64,000 nt of DNA from Chitinophagaceae bacterium UBA4407 (lineage in GTDB: Bacteria; Bacteroidota; Bacteroidia; Chitinophagales; Chitinophagaceae): contig DGQT01000001.1 in NCBI GenBank assembly GCA_002390845.1, positions 1 through 64,000 on the forward strand, given 5' to 3'. Shown one piece after another: positions 1 through 8,068 of this stretch (position 1 is the stretch's first letter; each line of letters begins with the position of its first letter). The notes beneath the pieces are model-generated. The model was not told where the DNA came from. It did not search any database and was given only the letters and a program-made list of their open reading frames with translations. Position numbers and translations under genes: made by a program.

Positions 1-17
1 TGCCATTTTTACAACAG

Positions 18-67
18 ATGAATGGATTGCGACGCAGCCAAAGATGCCATGAAAGCTACTGCTGGTA
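18..67. repeat. Dispersed palindromic element, right arm
   Basis: Right-facing arm with core TGCGACGCA at 28-36, preceded by the GATGAATGGA variant of the inner flank and ending near GCTGGTA at 61-67. Its partner arm would lie to the left of the window. Confidence 0.6.
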
Positions 68-105
68 ATACAATCATACATTTTTAAATAAGGCCTGCCA
101 CAAAA

Positions 106-134
106 AAAGGCAGCAACAAATAGTTACTGCCTTT
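106..134 (-). terminator. Rho-independent terminator of the lipoprotein gene
   Basis: Eight-base inverted repeat AAAGGCAG/CTGCCTTT (106-113 and 127-134) with a 13-nt loop. Read on the minus strand it is followed by a T run, about 20 nt after the stop codon of the gene at 155-613. Confidence 0.6.
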
Positions 135-154
135 AAAACCAGGCACCAGCTTTT

Positions 155-613
155 TTAGTATTTTCCAAAATAATAACGCTCAATATAATTACCATTGAAA
201 TAAGTTGCTACGAACTGGTTGCCGTAAAAACTAACATTATCAAAATGCAGGTCGATGCTACTGTGTGAGTAATAATCGTTCAAATGAAGGTCAAGCTGCT
301 GATGGCTGCCATTATAAAAGCTTCCGTATTCATCATAATACCCGCCGCTAACATTAGTGATGGTCCAGCTGCCCTGCATGGTTAAAGTACCTTCAGTGTA
401 TTGTGCAGTTCCGTTGTTACTGAAATAAAAACTACCATTCTCAACCCCGGTGTAAAAAGGCTGCCAGCTATAAGCATCACCTTCTGAAGCTGAAGTGAGT
501 GCCCATGAGCCCGTTATGGGTGCTATTATTATAGGTGTTTCAACAACCTTTATACAACCGGATAAAAATAATACGGCGAACAGCGCAGGAGTAAGACGTA
601 CAATTGATTTCAT
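155..613 (-). CDS. Putative lipoprotein, unknown function
   Basis: Small exported protein of 152 residues. The N terminus is a lipoprotein signal peptide: a basic start, a hydrophobic stretch and the lipobox L-S-G-C with the Cys at residue 20. The mature part is rich in Tyr, Ser, Asn and Gly, with alternating polar and aromatic residues of the kind seen in small beta-sandwich or lipocalin-like lipoproteins of Bacteroidota (inference). A phrase like SWALTSASEG near residue 36 fits the start of the first strand of such proteins. It stands alone, transcribed away from the macro-domain gene, with a terminator just after it. I recognise no family with certainty and assign no function. Confidence 0.75.
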   Translation of the reverse strand: MKSIVRLTPALFAVLFLSGCIKVVETPIIIAPITGSWALTSASEGDAYSWQPFYTGVENGSFYFSNNGTAQYTEGTLTMQGSWTITNVSGGYYDEYGSFYNGSHQQLDLHLNDYYSHSSIDLHFDNVSFYGNQFVATYFNGNYIERYYFGKY

Positions 614-841
614 AACTTATGTTTTATTTTTTTTGAATAATTATTTTGCAAACTTTATAGTTGCTTTACGGATATAAAGCAATTCCTTCGCCACAATATT
701 TCAAAACAGTTTTGTTATCGGGCAATTAGATAATTTTTAACGCGGCGTGAAAAAAAATATAAAAGGCAATATTGCTGTAACATTTTTTTTAAAGCAAGAT
801 TTTACAGACTTTCTGTTCATAAGAGAATAATTTTATACGCT

Positions 842-1375
842 ATGAACATGATTAAATTGATAAATGGCGACATTACAAAAATGCAGGTTGATGCCATTGT
901 TAACGCTGCCAACACTTCGCTGCTGGGTGGTGGAGGCGTAGATGGGGCCATTCATAAAGCAGGCGGCTCAAGGGTTCTGGAAGAATGTATCGCAATCAGA
1001 AATAAACAAGGTGGCTGCAAAACAGGCGAGGCAGTAATTACAACAGCAGGCAACCTGGCTGCAAAATATATCATACATACAGTAGGCCCGGTATGGAATG
1101 GAGGCAATAATAATGAGATACAACTACTTGCCAGTGCTTACCGCAACAGCCTGGTGCTGGCAACAAAACATGATATTAAAACCATCGCATTCCCGAATAT
1201 AAGCACAGGCGTTTATGGATTTCCAAAACACAGGGCTGCTATGATTGCTTTTAATACTGTAAAAGATTTTTTGCACGAAGACACGCACTTTACTGAAATT
1301 AACTTTGTTTGTTTTGATGAAGAGAACTATAATATCTATGAAGAACTTGCCGATTTTTTCAAGATAAAACTTTGA
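842..1375 (+). CDS. Macro-domain ADP-ribose-binding protein (YmdB-like)
   Basis: Single macro domain filling the whole 177-residue protein. Proteins of this class bind ADP-ribose and usually hydrolyse O-acetyl-ADP-ribose or remove mono-ADP-ribose from proteins, in the cytoplasm. Visible motifs are GDIT near residue 9, NAANTSLLGGGGVDGAI (residues 21-37), which carries the catalytic Asn and the Gly-rich phosphate loop, and GVYGFP near residue 122, the second nucleotide loop. Length is normal for YmdB-type proteins. The start is the first ATG; an AT-rich TAATTTTA resembling a -7 box lies just upstream. It stands alone, followed by a repeat pair. The family call is firm; the substrate cannot be read from sequence. 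Confidence 0.92.
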   Translation: MNMIKLINGDITKMQVDAIVNAANTSLLGGGGVDGAIHKAGGSRVLEECIAIRNKQGGCKTGEAVITTAGNLAAKYIIHTVGPVWNGGNNNEIQLLASAYRNSLVLATKHDIKTIAFPNISTGVYGFPKHRAAMIAFNTVKDFLHEDTHFTEINFVCFDEENYNIYEELADFFKIKL

Positions 1376-1423
1376 AAAAAAAGCATATTACTAAAGTGAT
1401 TTTTGGATTAGCAATAGAGTGAT

Positions 1424-1604
1424 TTGTGTTACCAGCTTTTTGTTCAATGTTTAAGCCATGTTGCGTCGCATTACGTTCATCGTTCGGATTATAAATGAAG
1501 CTAAACAAATATTACCATCCGCGCTGTTGTCTCCAAAAGATATGCAGAAGAAGTGATTGCGACGCAACGATGCAGCTATGAAACACAGGTGTTGGTATCA
1601 TAAA
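1424..1604. repeat. Dispersed palindromic element, facing pair
   Basis: Fills most of the 329-nt spacer between the macro-domain and GNAT genes. Left core TTGCGTCGCA at 1461-1470, right core TGCGACGCAA at 1558-1567. The outer ends are of the GATACCAGC type: ACCAGC at 1431-1436 and TGGTATCA at 1593-1600. Nothing else is visible in this spacer. Confidence 0.75.
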
Positions 1605-1704
1605 AATAAAATACCTGTATCCTTAACGCACATTAACTTAGCTTCATTTAAATTTATCAGCAGCTATATTTCATATCTTCTTTTCACATGAATCATTTTG
1701 TTAC

Positions 1705-2256
1705 ATGAGTGATTATATCATTAATACAACCAGGCTTGGCTTACGTAAATGGACCGATGCAGATACCAACCCTTTTGTTGCCATGAATAAAGATAAAGAC
1801 GTGATGAAGTATTTCCCCGGCACAGTAACCGAAGAAGAAACACTTGCAATGATTTCAAGAATAAAAACACATTTCAATGTGCATGGCTTTGGGCTGTATG
1901 CGGTAGAAGAAAAATCAAGCGGCGCATTTATTGGTTTTACCGGTTTTGCAATACCCAGATTTGAAAGTTTTTTTACACCGTGTGTTGAAATAGGTTGGCG
2001 TTTGCAACAATCTGCCTGGGGCAATGGCTATGCTACCGAAGCTGCAAAAGCCTGTCTGGAATATGGCTTTGGCAACCTGAATTTTGAGAGCGTATTTTCT
2101 TTTACTGCATTAAACAATTTACCATCTGAGCGGGTAATGCAAAAAATTGGCATGAAACGGATAGGCGAATTTGATCATCCCAATATCGAGCAGGGGCATA
2201 TATTTTGCCGTCACCACTTATACAGGATTGAAAGATTTGATTTATCAATAGGTTAA
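1705..2256 (+). CDS. GNAT N-acetyltransferase, RimJ/RimL-like
   Basis: Acetyltransferase of the GNAT fold, 183 residues, probably using acetyl-CoA to modify an amino group of a protein or small molecule. The N terminus (TTRLGLRKWTDAD) is the usual first strand of the RimJ/RimL branch. The acetyl-CoA pyrophosphate loop is QSAWGNGYATEA near residues 97-108, fitting Q/R-x-x-G-x-G/A. The late segment LNNLPSERVMQKIGMK is the family's typical alpha-4/beta-7 region. Full length, no fusion. Close upstream is TCATTTTG, a near match to TAnnTTTG. The neighbours give no clue to the substrate, which is unknown. Confidence 0.9.
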   Translation: MSDYIINTTRLGLRKWTDADTNPFVAMNKDKDVMKYFPGTVTEEETLAMISRIKTHFNVHGFGLYAVEEKSSGAFIGFTGFAIPRFESFFTPCVEIGWRLQQSAWGNGYATEAAKACLEYGFGNLNFESVFSFTALNNLPSERVMQKIGMKRIGEFDHPNIEQGHIFCRHHLYRIERFDLSIG

Positions 2257-2289
2257 TCTGTCTTTTCTTGCAGCCAAATGTTATACAGC

Positions 2290-2339
2290 ACATGTGTGCG
2301 ACGCAACAAGCGATCCCATGAAAAACGTAAGCCCGGCCA
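2290..2339. repeat. Dispersed palindromic element, right arm
   Basis: Core TGCGACGCAA at 2297-2306, outer end GCCCGGCC at 2331-2338. It lies between the convergent ends of the GNAT and MFS genes. Confidence 0.7.
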
Positions 2340-2347
2340 ATAAAATT

Positions 2348-3502
2348 CTATGCATTTATTTGTGCTTTCGATGCAATTAACGCAGTACCAAAACCAAGTA
2401 CTGCCATTAATCCGAACGACCATTGCAGGCTTAGTGCATCGGCAATATAACCGATAAAGGGTGGCCCCAATAAAAACCCCAGGAAACCAACACTCGATAC
2501 CAAAGAGATCGCTATACCCGCCGTTACTTTTTTTGATTTTCCGGCCAGCCCGTAAGTAAGTGGCACTACCGATGATACACCAAAGCCGGTAAGCAAAAAA
2601 CCCAAAGTAGCGGTATATAAATAGGGAAATGCAACAGCAATAAGCAGCCCTGTTGTTATTAAAACACCACTTGTTTGCAGCACCCGCACAGGGCCAAATT
2701 TTGTAACCATTTTATCAGCAACAAAACGGCCGGTTGCCATGGTTGCCATAAAAGCAGTTAAACCAACCGGTACAATATTATCAGGAACTCTTACAACATC
2801 GCGAAAATAAATGCCGCTCCAGTCGAACATACAACCTTCGCACCCCATACAACAAAATGCAATTATTCCAAGTGTAAGTATAGATTTTATATTACCCCAT
2901 TTAAATTTAAATTTTAATTCTCCTTTATCCTTGTCATCTTCTTTTAAAGAATAGCGAAAGAAAAATATTACAAACAAACCAATCAGCAATGCAACAATAA
3001 TAAAATGAAATAACGGCGATACATATTGCGATACCATCAGTATTCCTACGGCACCACCGGTAAACCCCGCAAGGCTCCACAAACCATGAAAAGATGCCAT
3101 TATAGAACGCTTATATAAAGCCTCAACGCCAACGGCCTGCGTATTAATAGCAATATTCATCAGGTTGCCGGCCATACCAAAAAAGAAGAGCACGGCAACC
3201 AGCTCCCAGCTTGTATTTACAAGTCCGATTGCGCATAAATCTATAGCGTAAGCAAAAGAAGCCACAAGCATACAGGCACGGCTTCCGAAATGCGTAACAA
3301 GCCAGCCGGCCAAAGGCAGGCAAACCATAGAGCCAATAGGCGATGCAAACAAAACACTGCCCAGTTCAGATTTACTTAAACCAATGTGAAGCTGAATATC
3401 GGGTATTCTCGCCGTCCATGTGGCAAAACATAAACCTGAAACAAAAAAGAAATTACTAACCGCAATACGTGCAGAACGGGGGCTCTGGTTGCTGGCAAAC
3501 AT
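2348..3502 (-). CDS. MFS transporter, substrate unknown
   Basis: Major facilitator superfamily permease of the inner membrane, about 384 residues with 12 predicted hydrophobic segments. The first begins within SNFFFVSGLCFATW, soon after the start, and a loop of the G-x-L-x-D/T-x-x-G-x-R type lies between segments 2 and 3. A Lys/Asp-rich loop (EDDKDKGELKFK) marks the centre between the two six-helix halves. The frame stays open to 3646, but the extra 48 residues run through a repeat arm (3577-3640), so I start at the ATG at 3502. A TATATTTG box stands four bases before it. Cargo is not predictable; a sugar or drug exporter is possible. Confidence 0.85.
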   Translation of the reverse strand: MFASNQSPRSARIAVSNFFFVSGLCFATWTARIPDIQLHIGLSKSELGSVLFASPIGSMVCLPLAGWLVTHFGSRACMLVASFAYAIDLCAIGLVNTSWELVAVLFFFGMAGNLMNIAINTQAVGVEALYKRSIMASFHGLWSLAGFTGGAVGILMVSQYVSPLFHFIIVALLIGLFVIFFFRYSLKEDDKDKGELKFKFKWGNIKSILTLGIIAFCCMGCEGCMFDWSGIYFRDVVRVPDNIVPVGLTAFMATMATGRFVADKMVTKFGPVRVLQTSGVLITTGLLIAVAFPYLYTATLGFLLTGFGVSSVVPLTYGLAGKSKKVTAGIAISLVSSVGFLGFLLGPPFIGYIADALSLQWSFGLMAVLGFGTALIASKAQINA

Positions 3503-3506
3503 GCTG

Positions 3507-3514
3507 CAAATATA
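3507..3514 (-). promoter_or_regulatory. Candidate -7 box for the MFS gene
   Basis: TATATTTG on the minus strand fits the Bacteroidota TAnnTTTG box and is only four bases before the ATG at 3502, implying a very short or absent leader. No convincing -33 TTTG was seen. Confidence 0.4.
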
Positions 3515-3576
3515 AACAACACTACAATCCACCTTTACCTCTTTATGCAATCCGCTTATATTTGCAGCCGTTGAAG

Positions 3577-3696
3577 TTTTTTTGGGCCGGGCAGCACGAA
3601 CTTTACTCATCGTACCTTGCGTCGCACACTTGTACGGCAGGAACATAGATCAGCAAGGTGCAGTCAACGTTCAGGTAAAATACCAGGCTAAAAATT
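3577..3696. repeat. Dispersed palindromic element, left arm with decayed right end
   Basis: Seven T then GGGCCGGGC at 3584-3592, left core TTGCGTCGCA at 3617-3626. The right core is gone but an outer-end remnant TACCAGGCTAAAAA remains near 3680-3694. It lies between the divergent MFS and aspS genes. Confidence 0.7.
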
Positions 3697-3743
3697 TCAA
3701 CACACAATAAATTGTAAATCCGAAATCTAAAATCATAAATAGA

Positions 3744-5576
3744 ATGTATCGTACACATACCTGTGGAGCGTTAAGGGTAACCGATGTAAACAAAGAAATA
3801 ACCTTAGCCGGTTGGGTGCAAACCATAAGAAAATTTGGCGCCATTACATTTGTTGATCTCCGCGACCGCTATGGCATTACACAGTTATTATTCGGAGAAG
3901 CGCTGCAGGCAGAACTCGATGCAAACCCGCTGGGTCGTGAATTTGTTTTGCAGGTGCAGGGTTTTATACAGGAACGCAGCAATAAAAACCCGAACATACC
4001 TACCGGCGAAATTGAAGTGCAGGTACACAGTTTTAAAATACTGAATAAGTCAGCCGTTCCGCCATTTACCATAACAGATGAAACAGACGGTGGCGATGAT
4101 CTTCGCATGAAATACCGCTATCTTGATCTTCGCCGCAATGCAGTAAAGAAAAATTTAGAATTGCGTTATGCGGTAAGCCGTGCCACAAGAAACTACCTGC
4201 ACGAAAACGGTTTCATGGATATAGAAACACCGTTCCTGATCAAATCAACACCAGAAGGTGCAAGAGACTTCGTAGTGCCTAGCCGTATGAATGCCGGTCA
4301 GTTTTATGCATTACCACAAAGCCCCCAAACATTTAAGCAATTGCTGATGGTAAGTGGCTACGACCGCTATTACCAGATTGTAAAATGCTTTCGGGATGAA
4401 GACCTCAGGGCAGACCGCCAACCAGAATTTACCCAGATAGACTGTGAAATGGCTTTCGTAGAACAGGAAGATATTTTAAACATGTTCGAAGGTTTAATCA
4501 AACATATTTTCCACGATGTGAAAGGTATCGGTTACAAAGAAGAAGTAGAACGCATGACCTGGGAAGATGCTATGTGGCATTATGGCAACGATAAACCCGA
4601 TATCAGGTTTGGGGTGAAAATTTGTACGCTTAAAAAACCTTCGTCAGTTTATACAAACAAAACCGACCACTCAGCATTAATCAGCGGCGTTGATTTTAAA
4701 GTTTTTGATGAAGCCGAGGCTGTACTCGCCATTGCAGTACCCGGCTGCAGTGAATATACCCGTAAGCAAACAGATGAAATAACAGAATGGGTAAAACGTC
4801 CGCAGATTGGTATGAAGGGAATGGTTTTTATCAAGTGCAATGCTGACGGAACGTTTAAAAGCAGCGTAGATAAATTTTACAGCGAAGAAAAATTAAAAGC
4901 CATTGCAGCAGCTGCAAATGCAGCAGCAGGTGATTTAATTTTAATTCTTGCAGGTGCAGAAGAACGTACCCGCAAAGCCACCAGTGAACTGCGTTTAGAA
5001 ATGGGTAGACGCCTTGGTTATAGAAAAGAAACTGAATTTAAATTATTATGGGTGTTGGACTTTCCATTGTTTGAATATGATGAAGAAGGTAACCGCTGGG
5101 CAGCCCGTCACCATCCTTTTACATCGCCAAAGCCGGATGATATTGAAGTAATGATCAGCAACAATCCCTTGATTGAAAATGCAGAAAAATATCTCGAACA
5201 CCCTTACGCAAATATTAAAGCCAACGCTTACGATCTTGTGTTGAATGGCAATGAAATTGGTGGTGGATCTATACGGATTTTTCAAAGGCCATTACAGGAA
5301 AAAATGTTTGCAGCGCTGGGTATGACTGAAGAAGAGGCATTGCACAAGTTTGGATTCTTACTTGGCGCTTTTGAATATGGCGCTCCGCCGCATGGTGGGC
5401 TGGCATTTGGTTTCGACCGTTTATGCGCCATTCTCGGTGGCAGTGAAAGCATCCGTGATTTTATTGCATTCCCTAAAAATAACAGTGGCCGCGATGTAAT
5501 GCTGGATGCCCCCAGTACAATCGATGATAAACAGTTTGAAGAACTACAGATAAAGCTGGATTTAAAACCTTCCTGA
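3744..5576 (+). CDS. aspS: Aspartate--tRNA ligase
   Basis: Class II aminoacyl-tRNA synthetase that charges tRNA-Asp with aspartate in the cytoplasm. Its 610 residues are close to the usual bacterial length. Domains in order: N-terminal OB-fold anticodon-binding domain (residues 1-105, starting MYRTHTCGAL), catalytic core with motif 1 around FMDIETPFLIKSTPEGARDF (about 152-171), motif 2 FRDEDLRADRQPEFTQID (about 217-234), the bacterial GAD insertion (roughly 280-420), and motif 3 GLAFGFDRL (about 552-560). All key motifs are intact. It stands alone with its own terminator just after the stop. Whether it is discriminating or also charges tRNA-Asn cannot be told from this window. Confidence 0.97.
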   Translation: MYRTHTCGALRVTDVNKEITLAGWVQTIRKFGAITFVDLRDRYGITQLLFGEALQAELDANPLGREFVLQVQGFIQERSNKNPNIPTGEIEVQVHSFKILNKSAVPPFTITDETDGGDDLRMKYRYLDLRRNAVKKNLELRYAVSRATRNYLHENGFMDIETPFLIKSTPEGARDFVVPSRMNAGQFYALPQSPQTFKQLLMVSGYDRYYQIVKCFRDEDLRADRQPEFTQIDCEMAFVEQEDILNMFEGLIKHIFHDVKGIGYKEEVERMTWEDAMWHYGNDKPDIRFGVKICTLKKPSSVYTNKTDHSALISGVDFKVFDEAEAVLAIAVPGCSEYTRKQTDEITEWVKRPQIGMKGMVFIKCNADGTFKSSVDKFYSEEKLKAIAAAANAAAGDLILILAGAEERTRKATSELRLEMGRRLGYRKETEFKLLWVLDFPLFEYDEEGNRWAARHHPFTSPKPDDIEVMISNNPLIENAEKYLEHPYANIKANAYDLVLNGNEIGGGSIRIFQRPLQEKMFAALGMTEEEALHKFGFLLGAFEYGAPPHGGLAFGFDRLCAILGGSESIRDFIAFPKNNSGRDVMLDAPSTIDDKQFEELQIKLDLKPS

Positions 5577-5604
5577 ATAAAGGGTCTGTAAATTAATCAG
5601 ATAA

Positions 5605-5634
5605 AACCTGCTGAAAATTTTCAGCAGGTTCTTT
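5605..5634 (+). terminator. Rho-independent terminator of aspS
   Basis: Perfect 26-base palindrome of AACCTGCTGAAAA and its complement (5605-5630), followed by CTTTAT, 28 nt after the aspS stop. Confidence 0.75.
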
Positions 5635-5666
5635 ATCTGTATTCATTGCTCATTAAAGTTCAGAAA

Positions 5667-5724
5667 GTAAAAGAGTGCGACGCAACTACAGCTTCATTCA
5701 TTTACTATAGCCCGGTACAAAAAA
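5667..5724. repeat. Dispersed palindromic element, right arm
   Basis: Core TGCGACGCAA at 5676-5685 and outer end AGCCCGGTAC followed by six A at 5709-5724. It stands right behind the aspS terminator. Confidence 0.65.
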
Positions 5725-5842
5725 TAATTTTCTTTTTAATAAACAAAAATTTAATGCAAATCTTTTGTGCAGGTAAAATATTCCTCGCTTTATAAGGTAG
5801 CTTTAGGCTCAAATTAATTTTTAATTTTTAAATCTATTCAAA

Positions 5843-6121
5843 ATGACAGAGACTAACACAACACCGCTACCGGAAGAAACCAAGGACTGGAAAGACAAAG
5901 CAGAAGATATGCTTGAAACAGCAAAAGATAAAGCCGAAGATGCTTTAGATGCTGCTAAAGAAAAAGCCGAGGAAGTTTGGGAAGAAGTAAAAGATAAAGC
6001 AGACGACCTGAAAGAAGCTGCTGCTGAAAAATTTGAAGACCTTGCCGAAGGTGCCAAAAATCTTTGGGGTAAAATAACAGGTGCCGCAGATGATGTTGAG
6101 AAAAAAGAAGGAGAAGCTTAA
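5843..6121 (+). CDS. Small charged alpha-helical protein
   Basis: 92-residue protein made almost wholly of Lys, Glu, Asp and Ala in an 11-residue-like rhythm (KDKAEDALDAAKEKAEEVWEE and similar). This predicts one long amphipathic or coiled helix of the kind found in LEA-like and YtxH-like stress proteins (inference). A Trp-containing segment (LWGKITGAADDVEKK) closes it. There is no signal peptide or membrane segment, so it is probably cytoplasmic. Highly biased composition makes database matches unreliable. A strong hairpin terminator follows the stop, and it has no operon partner, so it is a monocistronic unit. The role is unknown; protection or membrane association under stress is a guess. 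Confidence 0.75.
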   Translation: MTETNTTPLPEETKDWKDKAEDMLETAKDKAEDALDAAKEKAEEVWEEVKDKADDLKEAAAEKFEDLAEGAKNLWGKITGAADDVEKKEGEA

Positions 6122-6140
6122 AGGGTTGTTACCTCATAAA

Positions 6141-6174
6141 AAATCCGGCAAATGAAAACCTGCCGGATTTTTTT
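6141..6174 (+). terminator. Rho-independent terminator
   Basis: Perfect 10-bp stem AAATCCGGCA/TGCCGGATTT (6141-6150 and 6161-6170) with a 10-nt loop and a T run, 20 nt after the stop of the small helical protein. Confidence 0.9.
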
Positions 6175-6200
6175 ATTTATATAACCAGTATACAGATGCT

Positions 6201-6746
6201 TTACATTATTGCCATTTGGCTGCTTGCTGTTAGCAAAGAGGTATTTATTAAATCAACCTGTTTAACCGGCAGTTGCAGGTACCAGCATACACCCATCAGC
6301 AGGCAGTTAAAATAATCTGCAGGCAGGCGGTTGGGTAATGCATTGGCCATGGTACTAACCGAAGAAACTTCCATCTTAAAACTTATTAAAGGCTTTTCAC
6401 CCAGGTTTGCAGAAACGTTCAGGAAACCATCGGTAATACAGTTTAGATTGTAGTAATAAATGCTTTCGTAAAACTGAATTGCACCATAGCCATTAACAGC
6501 TAATACAGGATCGATGATGCCGGCATCGAAACCATACTCATTTTTAAAAATAATTTTAGGCTGGCGCTTACCTTGTTCGTAAACCATAAAAAGGCGCCGT
6601 GTACCGTTGCTTTCCAGGCGGGCAGTATGCAGCAGCACATCGTAGACCATGGTTAAAACATTTACATCGCCTTTCCAAAGTGCAACTACCAATTGTCTTC
6701 TGCCACCCTCAGGGAAAATTTCGTGATTGCGTAAAATATATTCCAT
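6201..6746 (-). CDS. Conserved-looking hypothetical protein
   Basis: 181-residue protein with no signal peptide, no membrane segment and no motif I recognise. Composition is that of a soluble globular protein: mixed charge, several Tyr/Phe-rich strands (GAIQFYESIYYYNLN near residues 88-102) and a hydrophobic C terminus with one Cys-Trp pair (MGVCWYLQLP near 150-159). Codon use resembles its neighbours, and the frame is clean over the whole length, which supports a real gene. It converges on the terminator of the preceding gene and has a 545-nt spacer upstream. No function is proposed. Confidence 0.6.
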   Translation of the reverse strand: MEYILRNHEIFPEGGRRQLVVALWKGDVNVLTMVYDVLLHTARLESNGTRRLFMVYEQGKRQPKIIFKNEYGFDAGIIDPVLAVNGYGAIQFYESIYYYNLNCITDGFLNVSANLGEKPLISFKMEVSSVSTMANALPNRLPADYFNCLLMGVCWYLQLPVKQVDLINTSLLTASSQMAIM

Positions 6747-6914
6747 GCTACCTGATTTAAATTAAAGCTACCGCCCCTTATTGTAATGTGTCTCTAAAGT
6801 AAAAAAGGTAATAATTAATTAATATTAAAGTGTAAAAAATGTTGAAAACTTACTTTAAATGCTAACGGGTGGTAGTGAAATGAAACCTCAAAAAATACAT
6901 AAAAGTCGGGTAAA

Positions 6915-6990
6915 TATTTTAAGCCTGGCATCAGAAATTCCCGTCAGCATTGTTGCGTCGCACACTTGTACTTTTGAAAATTTTACTCAT
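6915..6990. repeat. Dispersed palindromic element, left arm
   Basis: Outer end TTTTAAGCCTGGC near 6917-6929 and core TTGCGTCGCA at 6953-6962. It is the only structure recognised in the 545-nt spacer 6747-7291; a short open frame here reads through the repeat and is not credited as a gene. Confidence 0.7.
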
Positions 6991-7291
6991 CTTTCAACAG
7001 CCCTTCCGGAACTAAAAGCGAGATTATTATTGCAGATATTTTAAAATGCAGGCTTCTGAATATATTATTTCAATATTGCCAGTAATAGCCGCAAATACTT
7101 AGTGTGTGATCTTCAACCAGGTTCAGGCTTTTCTTCTTTACACCAAAATTTGAGATTTGTTATTACGGTCTCTCTTACATTTAATTAATATATTCGTTAT
7201 ATGAGTTAAACAATCTTATGACTTTGCTTGCATTGTTACAACATAAAAATATAGCAGTATTTTCATTAACCCATTTCCTTACCAAATCTAT

Positions 7292-7996
7292 ATGACACGC
7301 TATTCAAAACAAACAAGAATACTGATTGCAGTTGATTGTATCATTTTTGGCTTCGACGGTCAGCAAATGAAACTGCTCTTAATAAAACGCAGCTTTGAAC
7401 CGGAACAGGGAAAATGGAGCCTGATGGGTGGTTTTGTACAGCCTGGAGAATCTTTTGAAAATGCAGCCGCCCGTGTTTTAAAACAATTAACAGGATTAGG
7501 GGATGTTTATATGGAGCAGCTTTTTGCTTTTAGCAAACCCAACCGCGACCCAATGGAAAGAACCGCATCAATTGCATTTTTCAGCCTTATAGATATTCAC
7601 CAGTACGAGCAGCAGATAAGCCACGAATACCATGCAGAATGGGTACCCATCAAAAAAATGCCTGCACTTATTTTCGACCATAGAGAAATGATTGAACTGG
7701 CTAAAGAAAAATTACGCTATAAAGCAGCGCTGCACCCGATCTTATTCGAATTGTTACCCGAGAAATTTACGCTGCCCCAATTACAAAATTTATACGAAGG
7801 CATTTACGATGCAACAATTGATAAAAGAAACTTCAGCCGTAAAATATTATCAACAGGCCTGCTGATGAAACAAAAAGATAAAGAGAAACAAAGTTCTAAA
7901 AGGGGCGCTTATTATTATAAGCTTGATAAACGAAAATACATTTCTAAATTCAACACTTTTTTAAACTTTGTACCCAACCCTAATAAACTTAAGTAA
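7292..7996 (+). CDS. Nudix-like transcriptional regulator (NrtR/AraR type)
   Basis: 234-residue protein with an N-terminal Nudix fold (about 8-140) and a C-terminal winged-helix region (about 150-225), the architecture of the NrtR family; in Bacteroidota the AraR sugar regulators share it (established knowledge). The Nudix box at residues 47-69 keeps G47, E53, R61 and G68, but the catalytic Glu positions are Val62, Gln65 and Leu66. It should therefore be a ligand sensor rather than a hydrolase. The DNA-binding part includes the basic segment KRGAYYYKLDKRKY. The next gene, 72 nt downstream on the same strand, is a DUF1080 protein and may be its target or operon partner (inference). The effector is unknown. 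Confidence 0.85.
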   Translation: MTRYSKQTRILIAVDCIIFGFDGQQMKLLLIKRSFEPEQGKWSLMGGFVQPGESFENAAARVLKQLTGLGDVYMEQLFAFSKPNRDPMERTASIAFFSLIDIHQYEQQISHEYHAEWVPIKKMPALIFDHREMIELAKEKLRYKAALHPILFELLPEKFTLPQLQNLYEGIYDATIDKRNFSRKILSTGLLMKQKDKEKQSSKRGAYYYKLDKRKYISKFNTFLNFVPNPNKLK

Positions 7997-8068
7997 ACAA
8001 TTTTGCTGTCTTAAAGCTTAGCTGGTTTTATAATGTGTTACCTTCATAACCAATCAAAAAAAGTAAGT

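Noticed and set aside
3503..3646. N-terminal extension of the MFS transporter
   Set aside because: The extension is translated from a repeat arm and shows no membrane or signal character; the ATG at 3502 leads straight into the first membrane segment.
6859..7044. 61-residue open frame on the plus strand
   Set aside because: It runs through a dispersed repeat arm (VASHTC from the core), has no signal or domain, and similar peptides arise from other arms.
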